Source: Hydrogenophaga sp.
GTDB taxonomy: Bacteria; Pseudomonadota; Gammaproteobacteria; Burkholderiales; Burkholderiaceae_C
Direction of reading: 5' to 3'
Assembly: GCF_022844385.1 (NCBI RefSeq)
Contig: NZ_JALHLX010000022.1
Location: 1 to 39,859, forward strand
DNA length: 39,859 nucleotides
Part shown: piece by piece, positions 1-5,327 of the stretch
How positions within the stretch are numbered: position 1 is the first letter of the stretch
Layout: each line of letters begins with the position of its first letter
Made by a program: the position numbers and the translations under genes
The notes under the pieces: model-generated
The model's database searches: none
Seen by the model: only the letters and a program-made list of their open reading frames with translations
Told to the model about the DNA's origin: nothing

Positions 1-25
1 AGCCTGAAAGGCTGTCTTTGACAGC

Positions 26-31
26 TATAAT
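26..31 (+). promoter_or_regulatory. Probable -10 box of tRNA-Pro
   Basis: TATAAT lies 11 bases before the tRNA 5' end, a normal distance for a tRNA promoter -10 element. A TTGACA at 18-23 is only two bases upstream, so it cannot be the -35 partner. No convincing -35 is visible within the window edge. Confidence 0.5.
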
Positions 32-42
32 TCGAGGCTTGT

Positions 43-119
43 CGGCGTGTAGCGCAGCCTGGTAGCGCACTTGCATGGGGTGCAAGGGGTCGCGAGTTCG
101 AATCCCGCCACGCCGACCA
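43..119 (+). tRNA. tRNA-Pro (anticodon GGG)
   Basis: A 77-nt cloverleaf with encoded CCA. The acceptor stem is CGGCGTG/CACGCCG (7 of 7 pairs) and the anticodon stem is CTTGC/GCAAG enclosing loop ATGGGGT, so the anticodon is GGG (proline, CCC/CCU codons). The T loop is TTCGAAT. The T stem GCGAG/CCCGC has one A-C mismatch at position 52-62. From base 75 to the CCA end the gene is duplicated exactly at 4640-4684, so this tRNA is the integration target of the adjacent island, and integration has kept the gene complete. Confidence 0.95.
75..119 (+). repeat. attL: left copy of the island's 45-bp direct repeat
   Basis: This is the 3' part of tRNA-Pro from the anticodon loop through CCA. It is identical over 45 bases to 4640-4684; identity stops abruptly on both sides (GC versus CT before it, A versus T after it). 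Such a tRNA 3'-end repeat is the usual product of tyrosine-recombinase integration. The crossover presumably lies within it. Confidence 0.92.
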
Positions 120-127
120 ATAAAATC

Positions 128-163
128 AACGGGTTAGCTCAGAAATGAGCTAACCCGTTTTTC
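128..163 (+). terminator. Island-borne terminator directly after tRNA-Pro
   Basis: A perfect 14-bp stem (128-141 and 146-159) encloses a GAAA tetraloop and is followed by a T tract, a strong rho-independent terminator. It lies inside the island nine bases after the tRNA, so it replaces the chromosomal terminator that integration moved to 4695-4725. Confidence 0.88.
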
Positions 164-177
164 TTTCCGGAGCCCGT

Positions 178-213
178 GGGGTAAACGTTGGGGTAAACAG
201 CCGCAACGCTGTC
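178..213 (+). repeat. Left GGGGTAAAC tandem element (candidate integrase arm site)
   Basis: Two GGGGTAAAC copies (178-186, 190-198) are spaced 12 bases start to start and followed by AACGCTGTC (205-213). The same arrangement, in the same orientation, occurs near attR at 4489-4523. Repeats flanking both att sites fit arm-type binding sites for the integrase. The left one might instead be a remnant of an earlier related element. Confidence 0.55.
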
Positions 214-236
214 GGTTCTTCAATGGACCAGAAAAA

Positions 237-467
237 CGCCCACGACGACAGGTTGAACGCGATGGTGTCAGGCTGAGGGTGTACGGCGTGGCCATGACCG
301 TGGCGGACTGTTTTAAGCACCGAAACAAGATCGGCCTCGACGTGGCCCTTGAGGCACTCAAGGACGCTCGTTCGAGGAACAAGGCGTCGGTGGACGAGAT
401 CTGGCGCTATGCAACTATATGCCGCGTGGCCAACGTGATGCGGCCTTACCTGGAAAGCATCGGATGA
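237..467 (+). pseudogene. C-terminal fragment of an AbiEi-type (type IV TA) antitoxin
   Basis: The reading frame contains TVADCFKHRNKIGLDVALEA and, further on, WRYATICRVANVMRPYLES. From memory of the family, this is how AbiEi-type antitoxin/transcriptional regulators end. Full-length members are about 200 residues with an N-terminal winged helix; only about 75 C-terminal codons remain here, without promoter or proper start (the nearest is a GTG at 279). Homology fades upstream near 237, about 40 bp after the GGGGTAAAC element. The toxin gene that normally follows is not recognisable: an ATG overlaps the stop, but its frame does not resemble an AbiEii protein. I infer a relic of a second AbiE system, truncated on its left side by recombination. 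Confidence 0.72.
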
Positions 468-551
468 GTCGTCTCAGTGGTGGGCCGAATGGCTTCACCA
501 GGTCACCGGCGCACATCAAGTTGTTTGCGTGCCCGGATCTCACATGTTCAC

Positions 552-1325
552 TCAAACAGGGGCCTGCAACCCATAGGCCTGTGCAATTCGCGTCACCAGT
601 TCGATCACGCTGATCTTCCCAAGCTGAAGGGCTTGCGGATCGATGGAGGTGTCTGCCGCGACCTCGGCGAGAAACCTGGCGAGGTCCGAACCGATCTTGG
701 GGTCGAGTGGAATGAGGGTGGTGGGCGCCAGGAGTTGCGACAGGCGCAGCACGTCGTTGAGATGTTTGCGGATGTCTCTGGCATCGATGGCGGCGCCCTG
801 GTCTTTGCGTGCCTGCAGATCCAGCCATGCGATGGCTTTCAGCGGAATCAGCCGGTCCTCTCCGACCCAGGAAAGGCCTCCTATCTCACGCCGGCCTGCC
901 AGGATGAACGCGTAGTAGGTTTCGTCCAGCAAGATGGCAGAAAGACTGGACACCGCCTCATCCAGCGGGATCGGGGTGAGCTGGCTGCCCTCGGCGGGCG
1001 TCAAACCATCGGGAACTCGTGCAAACAGTTCGATCATGGCCGGGTAGCGCTCGTCCGCGGGCTTCTGGAAGCGGTAGAACTTCGGCTTTCCGGTGTCACT
1101 GACCTGATGCAGCTGATAGCCCCCTGCATTCACGAACTGCCAGAACGCTGCGCCAAAGGCCGGGGTCAGCACCTCCACATGCAGGACGATGTCCAGGTCC
1201 TTGGTCGCCCGAAACTGGAGCCCGGCATCCTCCATCGTCAGGCTCGCGGCGGTCCCACCAATCAGCAGATACTGGTCGGCGTACGCGGCAAACCTTTCCC
1301 GGAAGAGATCCAGCCCTCTCACCAT
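552..1325 (-). CDS. AbiEii-like nucleotidyltransferase toxin
   Basis: A 257-residue protein of the AbiEii/AbiGii nucleotidyltransferase family. The N-terminal nucleotidyltransferase signature is visible: LIGGTAASL (residues 21-29), with the glycine pair, followed by ATKDLDIVL, whose D43-x-D45 supplies the metal ligands. A conserved-looking PLKAIAWLDL segment lies in the second half. Known AbiEii-type toxins transfer nucleotides to RNA targets and cause growth arrest during phage infection; here the role is inferred. Its start overlaps the stop of the preceding antitoxin-like gene by 7 bp, so the two are translationally coupled. All key residues are present, so it is likely functional. Confidence 0.8.
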   Translation of the reverse strand: MVRGLDLFRERFAAYADQYLLIGGTAASLTMEDAGLQFRATKDLDIVLHVEVLTPAFGAAFWQFVNAGGYQLHQVSDTGKPKFYRFQKPADERYPAMIELFARVPDGLTPAEGSQLTPIPLDEAVSSLSAILLDETYYAFILAGRREIGGLSWVGEDRLIPLKAIAWLDLQARKDQGAAIDARDIRKHLNDVLRLSQLLAPTTLIPLDPKIGSDLARFLAEVAADTSIDPQALQLGKISVIELVTRIAQAYGLQAPV

Positions 1326-2311
1326 GGAAGTTGTCCTTTCAGTTCGTCGAGGGCCTGCAGGACACGCTCATCCATGCTGTCCTGCAGACTGAGGGTGAGC
1401 GACAGTGGATCGACAGTCCCCCGGCCTGGCACCAGCGCCGGATCGTAGATCCAGAGCTCAAGCTCTTGCGCCGCATCGGATGGTTCCGGCGCCTCGCGGG
1501 CACCGGCTTTAAGGGCCTCTCGCCATTCTGCGAAGGTGATGGCGCACACCGGTTGTCGTGGCTCCGTGAGCATGGAATCGCGTGCGAGTGCGCTCAGGCC
1601 TGCCAGCCGCCACTGGCGCCCTGGTGGCAAGGTTTCTCTCACGGCCCACAACGTCCGGCGCACAGGGCTGCGGAGCAAGGGCCTTGCCATCTCCCAGATT
1701 TCCTGTGGCGGTAACTCGCGGTGCAACCATTGTGAGCGTCCCATCCTGCGTGTCGCGGCAAGACCCGCCGCGTTCAGTTCCCTGACCGCTCGGGACAAGG
1801 TCATGGGGGTGTAGCCCATGTCCGATGCCAGCCTGGCTGGTCGCCAATCGTTGGCCAGAGGCTCGTTCATCAATGCGGAAATGAGGATCGCCTGCGTCGA
1901 TGGGCTCAGGGCGGCGCCAGAGGACGGCGGCCGCTGCCTGAAGTGCTCGCGAAGGTCCAGGCCCAGGTCGGGCAGGTAGAGCTGGTTGCCCGGCACGATG
2001 AACGGGACCTTCTGTTCGATCAGGCGTTTGCGCTCGTACGACGCCAGGGCATCGGTCACGAACACAACCGGCTGTTTTCCCTGCTCCCGCACCTTGTCCA
2101 GCCGGATGCGGATGTCACCCAAGGCCTGCTTTTGATTCGATGGAGAGATCGCCAGCACGACAGGACGGCCCAGCAGTTCAAGCTCGACAAACTGGAACGC
2201 GTCTTGAAGGAAATACGGCAGCCCGCTGGCTTGCGCCCAAGGCTTTTCCTGAGGCGTGGGAATGCCCAACACCTCGTTGAGGTACTTCCGGGTGGCAGCG
2301 ACCAGCATCAA
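1319..2311 (-). CDS. Winged-helix AbiEi-like antitoxin/regulator
   Basis: A 330-residue protein encoded immediately upstream of the AbiEii-like toxin. A winged helix-turn-helix of MarR/AbiEi type is visible at about residues 136-195 (SPSTQAILISALMNE, then YTPMTLSRAVRELNAAGL and a basic wing RRMGRSQW). The first 120 residues resemble a small nuclease-like or sensor fold without recognised catalytic residues. In AbiE systems the first gene encodes the antitoxin, which also represses the operon by binding inverted repeats upstream. The perfect inverted repeat at 2342-2364 is a fitting target. Its order, size and coupling to the toxin support the antitoxin call. Annotation as a plain MarR-family regulator is the alternative. 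Confidence 0.72.
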   Translation of the reverse strand: MMLVAATRKYLNEVLGIPTPQEKPWAQASGLPYFLQDAFQFVELELLGRPVVLAISPSNQKQALGDIRIRLDKVREQGKQPVVFVTDALASYERKRLIEQKVPFIVPGNQLYLPDLGLDLREHFRQRPPSSGAALSPSTQAILISALMNEPLANDWRPARLASDMGYTPMTLSRAVRELNAAGLAATRRMGRSQWLHRELPPQEIWEMARPLLRSPVRRTLWAVRETLPPGRQWRLAGLSALARDSMLTEPRQPVCAITFAEWREALKAGAREAPEPSDAAQELELWIYDPALVPGRGTVDPLSLTLSLQDSMDERVLQALDELKGQLPW

Positions 2312-2341
2312 ACTTGAACCTTATATAACAAAGAAACCGAA

Positions 2342-2364
2342 CGATAACATCGACAATGTTATCG
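2342..2364. promoter_or_regulatory. Perfect inverted repeat upstream of the AbiE-like operon
   Basis: Arms CGATAACAT and ATGTTATCG (9 of 9 pairs) are separated by five bases. The repeat sits 31-53 bp upstream of the leftward antitoxin start, in an AT-rich stretch holding weak promoter-like hexamers (TGTTAT, 17 bp, ATATAA on the minus strand). A further half-site, ATAACAT, occurs just outside. This is the expected place for the operator of an autoregulating antitoxin. Confidence 0.6.
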
Positions 2365-2420
2365 TGCAAAATTATGTTATGAAGATTCTGAGCCGGGTTC
2401 CTGACCATCTGCAGCGAACC

Positions 2421-2589
2421 TCATGTGGACAAAACCGGCCACGATAGATCGTTCTGTCTGTGGCCGTACTCGAAGTACCCGATACGTGCCTCGTCGGACG
2501 AGGTCTGCTCCCTGAGCAGTGCGGCGGCCACCGCTTCCAGCGGTGCCAGGCAACTGGATGCAGACGTAGGCCTCGCGCTCAGAAGTCAT
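2421..2589 (-). pseudogene. hipA remnant: frameshifted and truncated HipA-family kinase
   Basis: An ATG at 2589 overlaps the end of the HipB-like gene by 11 bp, the usual hipBA arrangement. The first codons read MTSEREAYVCIQLPGT, the typical start of HipA toxins. Directly after PGT the family continuation is found in another frame, as LEAVAAALLREQTSSDEA followed by RIGYFEYGHRQNDL, which ends at a TGA (2421-2423). Only about 57 codons of a kinase of about 400-440 residues remain, so the serine kinase domain is absent. One indel near 2540 plus a large 3' deletion explain it. HipB therefore lacks its toxin. Confidence 0.78.
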
Positions 2590-2911
2590 AGTCGTCACTG
2601 GGCTTCCTGGGCCTGCCCATTCGTGCCGGCCGACGTGCGGCTTCAAGTGCCTTGCCGTGAAGGTCGGCGTCGGGGTCTGCCACGACGTCCACTGATTTGT
2701 CCAGACCCAGCGCCCAGACAACGGTGATGCACACACCGATTGCAGTGCCAGGTCGGCCCAGCTCCAGCGCCGTCAGGGTGTTGCGGTTGATGCCGGCTTT
2801 GCTGGCGAGATCGGCTACGGACCAGCCCCGTCGGATGCGAGCGATCCGGATGCGCTGCCCCAGCTGTATCACCTGTTCAGCAGCGCGGGCTGGTGTGTTG
2901 AATTTGCCCAT
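2579..2911 (-). CDS. HipB-like XRE-family antitoxin/regulator
   Basis: A 110-residue protein with an XRE helix-turn-helix: GQRIRIARIRRGWSVADLA, then GINRNTLTALELG, about residues 18-53. The C-terminal tail RARMGRPRK-like stretch is basic and ends in DDYDF, as is common in this HipB subgroup. HipB dimers bind operators and neutralise the HipA kinase. The downstream hipA is broken, so this gene survives as an orphan regulator, probably still binding the inverted repeat at 2924-2944 just upstream of its start. Its neighbour upstream is the integrase, read in the same direction with about 130 bp between. Confidence 0.8.
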   Translation of the reverse strand: MGKFNTPARAAEQVIQLGQRIRIARIRRGWSVADLASKAGINRNTLTALELGRPGTAIGVCITVVWALGLDKSVDVVADPDADLHGKALEAARRPARMGRPRKPSDDYDF

Positions 2912-2923
2912 TAATCTAGGCGT

Positions 2924-2944
2924 TGATGGTCAAAATGCCCATCA
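2924..2944. promoter_or_regulatory. Candidate HipB operator
   Basis: TGATGG (2924-2929) and CCATCA (2939-2944) form a 6-bp inverted repeat with a nine-base AT-rich centre, 13 bp upstream of the leftward hipB-like start. Position and size fit an autoregulatory operator. Nothing else is recognised in the remaining gap up to the integrase stop. Confidence 0.45.
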
Positions 2945-3043
2945 AAGTAGGCAAAGTGCATGGGGTATTCCGGAAAGTTCGCTGCCTTGGGGCTTTGCTC
3001 AGACGTGCTTTCTGAAGACTCTTGGGTTGGCTAACTTGATAGG

Positions 3044-4477
3044 TCATGCCGTGCCTGACGGTCCCAGGATGGCATCAATCTGCTTCCCCAGCTTGTCCCA
3101 GGCCGCTTTTTTCTCATCGGCGAACTCGTGGTGCAGGTAGTGGCGCCGCACCCGGCTGCCGGCCATCACGTGGTTCTGGCAGCGATCGATGATGTCGGGC
3201 AGGATGCCCAGCGCCTGCATCATGGTGGCGCCGGTGCGCCGCATGTCGTGCGGTGTCCACTCGCGGTGGCTGCCGCTCTTGAGCACCAGCGCGTTGTCAT
3301 TGGCCCGGCGTGACAGGTCCTTGCGGGTCTTGAACTGGATCTGTCGGTCGCCCACCTGCTTGGACACGGTCTTGACGTCGATGTGGGTGTCTTCCTTGTG
3401 GTTGCCCGCCGGGAAGCAGTAGGGCGATGTTCCGGTCAGCGCATTGAGTGCCTGGAACTGGCACAGCGAGAAGTCCGAGAGGTAGATCCGGTGGCCCTGC
3501 TTCTTGCCCATCGGTCCCTTGACGTTCTCGATCGGGATGGTCCAGTAGCGCTCTGCCAGGTCCACGTCTTCCCAGCGGGTCATCAGCAGCTCGCCGATAC
3601 GGCACAGCGTGCCCAGGCAGATCCAGATCGCCAGCTGGGTCTCGCGCTTGAGCGGGCGCTGCACCTCGTACTTGTGACCGGCCGGGGTCTCTTCGTAGTC
3701 CGCCTCCATGCGCTCGAAGATCGCCTGCAGTTCCTGCAGCTCCTTGGACGAGAGCACGCGGTCGCGCTCGTTGACCATGTCGAAGTCTTTGGAGACGATC
3801 TCGCGGATCTCGATCAGGTCGGCCGGGTTGCCTTCGATCAGCAGGCCGCGCCAGGGCTGGCGCTTCTCGGCCCAGGCGAACAGCTGCACCAGATCCTGGT
3901 GCACGCGCACGGACATGCGGTTCACGCCACGCGCCACCATGGTCCGTAGGACCTTGCGCAGGTCGTGCTCGGTGATGCTGCGTACGGGCTTCTCGCCCAG
4001 CACGGGCAACACGTCCTTCTCGAACGAGCGGCGCAGTTCGGCATTGCCGTCCTTTCGCGCCACGCCATCGGCCAGCCAGGCGTCGAACATGTCCTTGAAG
4101 GGCCTGTTCTGGCTGGCCTCGGCGGCTGCCTGTGCAATGGTCGCCTCGACCGCGGCCTGGTTCTCGATGCGCTCGGCCTTCTTGTGGTCGTTGGGGTTGA
4201 CCCCGGAACGAGCAAGTTCACGGGCTTCATCGCGCAGGCGGCGAATCTGCTCCATGGACACGTTGGGCCAGGTGCCACACGGGTACCAAGCGATCTTGCC
4301 GTCCCACCGGAAGGCGAATTTGAAGCGGGCGGACACGCTCTGGTCGTTGGCGACCCGGACTTCGCCGATGAGTCCGTCGCCGTCACTGAGGGTGTCGCCA
4401 CGCCAATCCGGAGGCATGGCCTTGAGCTCCAGCGTCGTCCACTTTTTGCCCTTTCCCGCCTTCGGGTACCGTGTCAT
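3044..4477 (-). CDS. Tyrosine recombinase (island integrase)
   Basis: A 477-residue phage-type integrase. It has an N-terminal arm-binding region (DGLIGEVR... WPNVSMEQIRRLRDEARELA), a core-binding SAM-like domain at about residues 125-215, and a catalytic domain with Arg293 (TLCRIGEL), His410-x-x-Arg413 (HDMRRTGAT) and nucleophile Tyr447 (RRHYLHH). A GGAGGT ribosome site (4481-4486) lies three bases before the ATG. The catalytic set looks complete, so the enzyme is probably active. It is encoded next to attR, reading into the island, with GGGGTAAAC repeats and several inverted repeats between its start and attR. Confidence 0.93.
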   Translation of the reverse strand: MTRYPKAGKGKKWTTLELKAMPPDWRGDTLSDGDGLIGEVRVANDQSVSARFKFAFRWDGKIAWYPCGTWPNVSMEQIRRLRDEARELARSGVNPNDHKKAERIENQAAVEATIAQAAAEASQNRPFKDMFDAWLADGVARKDGNAELRRSFEKDVLPVLGEKPVRSITEHDLRKVLRTMVARGVNRMSVRVHQDLVQLFAWAEKRQPWRGLLIEGNPADLIEIREIVSKDFDMVNERDRVLSSKELQELQAIFERMEADYEETPAGHKYEVQRPLKRETQLAIWICLGTLCRIGELLMTRWEDVDLAERYWTIPIENVKGPMGKKQGHRIYLSDFSLCQFQALNALTGTSPYCFPAGNHKEDTHIDVKTVSKQVGDRQIQFKTRKDLSRRANDNALVLKSGSHREWTPHDMRRTGATMMQALGILPDIIDRCQNHVMAGSRVRRHYLHHEFADEKKAAWDKLGKQIDAILGPSGTA

Positions 4478-4488
4478 GAGACCTCCAT

Positions 4489-4523
4489 GGGGTAAACGGT
4501 GGGGTAAACAAAAAAACGCTGTC
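4489..4523 (+). repeat. Right GGGGTAAAC tandem element (candidate arm site)
   Basis: GGGGTAAAC at 4489-4497 and 4501-4509, then AACGCTGTC at 4515-4523, match the left element at 178-213 in order, spacing and orientation. It lies within the integrase leader, so integrase binding here could also autoregulate the gene. Confidence 0.55.
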
Positions 4524-4534
4524 AGTGTATTTCG

Positions 4535-4626
4535 TGGGACGGCCTGGGATCAAGTATCCTTTTTATCTATATGATTTAAAAGAGAAAAAGTCGTCCCATA
4601 ACGTCCCAGGAAATCTCGCAAGATTT
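4535..4626. promoter_or_regulatory. Cluster of inverted repeats between integrase and attR
   Basis: TGGGACG (4535-4541) is matched by inverted copies CGTCCCA at 4592-4598 and, extended to CGTCCCAGG, at 4602-4610. Next to it, AAATCT (4611-4616) and AGATTT (4621-4626) form a perfect 6-bp inverted repeat. The AT-rich core between them fits a recombination or integrase promoter region. The exact binding protein is unknown. Confidence 0.4.
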
Positions 4627-4639
4627 CACGTATATTTCT

Positions 4640-4684
4640 ATGGGGTGCAAGGGGTCGCGAGTTCGAATCCCGCCACGCCGACCA
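4640..4684 (+). repeat. attR: displaced 3' half of tRNA-Pro
   Basis: An exact 45-base copy of 75-119 (anticodon loop to CCA) without the 5' half of a tRNA, so it is not a gene. It marks the right end of the island and is followed within 10 bases by a terminator that was presumably the tRNA's own before integration. Confidence 0.92.
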
Positions 4685-4694
4685 TTGGCATCTG

Positions 4695-4725
4695 AAAGCC
4701 CGCAACCGAAAGGTTGCGGGCTTTT
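4695..4725 (+). terminator. Rho-independent terminator beyond attR
   Basis: AAAGCCCGCAACC (4695-4707), loop GAAA, GGTTGCGGGCTTT (4712-4724), then T residues. It is a 13-bp perfect stem, 10 bases after the CCA of the displaced tRNA end. I infer it is the ancestral terminator of tRNA-Pro. Confidence 0.85.
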
Positions 4726-4762
4726 TCAGTTTCTGGCGCCCGAATGTCCGTTCGCCCCAGTG

Positions 4763-5239
4763 TCAGCGCGGCCGAGCAAAGCCGGATGCAATCCACGCCT
4801 GGGCGCTGTCGACGTTGAGTTTGAAGGTCGGTGGCGCGGGTACGCGCGCCAGTTCTTCATCGAAATCGTTCACCGCGCTCAGGGTCGCGGTGGCGCCTTC
4901 CTCGTCGGGCACGATGGCCAGCGCGACTCGAAGGCGCTGACCATCAACCGTCAAGGTGACGTTCTTGTTGAGCTGCGCATGCAGTTGCTGCTCGGAACGG
5001 CGGATGACTTCCCTGGCGGTTTTCACCAAGGTGTTGAAGGCGGCGGTGTCCAGGGGCTTGGGGTTTTTCTTGTCGCGGCCCATGGTCCAGGGGCCCACCA
5101 GGGCCGGCTCGGTGGCGCCGTCCAGGTGCATGGCCACCGCCCAGCCGTCGTCGTCTTCGTTCTTGATCACGCGGGCGGTCCAGTGCCCGTCGCTCCAGAG
5201 ACGGTCTTGGTGAATGGGTTCGTTGGTATCAAAGGTCAT
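4763..5239 (-). CDS. Conserved hypothetical protein
   Basis: A 158-residue soluble protein that I do not recognise as a named family. It begins MTFDTNEPIHQDRLWSDG and contains an apparent beta-rich first half (WTARVIKNEDDDGWAVAMHL, then ALVGPWTMGRDKKN) and a helical or coiled stretch (TLVKTAREVIRRSEQQLHA). There is no signal peptide or membrane segment. The start at 5239 is chosen because upstream codons in the frame lack protein-like character; an ATG six bases further up is possible. No clear ribosome site is seen. It is the first chromosomal gene after the island and is divergent from the histidine kinase. Confidence 0.65.
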   Translation of the reverse strand: MTFDTNEPIHQDRLWSDGHWTARVIKNEDDDGWAVAMHLDGATEPALVGPWTMGRDKKNPKPLDTAAFNTLVKTAREVIRRSEQQLHAQLNKNVTLTVDGQRLRVALAIVPDEEGATATLSAVNDFDEELARVPAPPTFKLNVDSAQAWIASGFARPR

Positions 5240-5327
5240 GGTGATGGTGAAGCGGGGACAAGTGTTTTCGGAAGTGCGGAAGCAGTCGATACTGTAAGGA
5301 CTGTCACCACCGTCAAGGAGGCCGACC

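Larger units (their letters stand above)
75..4684. mobile_element. Integrative genomic island at tRNA-Pro(GGG)
   Basis: The island is bounded by 45-bp direct repeats at the 3' half of tRNA-Pro and carries a tyrosine recombinase gene whose start is about 160 bp from attR. Its cargo is an intact AbiE-like toxin-antitoxin pair, a fragment of another AbiEi-type antitoxin, a HipB-like regulator and a decayed hipA. No excisionase, relaxase, replication or conjugation gene is visible, so it is at most passively mobile. The repeat-to-repeat period of 4565 bp is small for an island, consistent with a shrunken relic or a minimal toxin-antitoxin cassette. Further-related GGGGTAAAC repeats near both ends may be integrase arm sites. 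Confidence 0.88.

Noticed and set aside
18..31. TTGACA plus TATAAT as a full tRNA promoter
   Set aside because: The hexamers are two bases apart rather than about 17, so only the TATAAT is kept as a -10 candidate.
468..551. A start of an AbiEii toxin after the AbiEi fragment
   Set aside because: An ATG overlaps the fragment's stop, but the encoded residues (MSRLSGGPNGFTRS) have no resemblance to AbiEii starts.
4640..4684. A second tRNA-Pro gene
   Set aside because: Only the 3' half is present, with no D arm or 5' acceptor strand. It is the attR copy.
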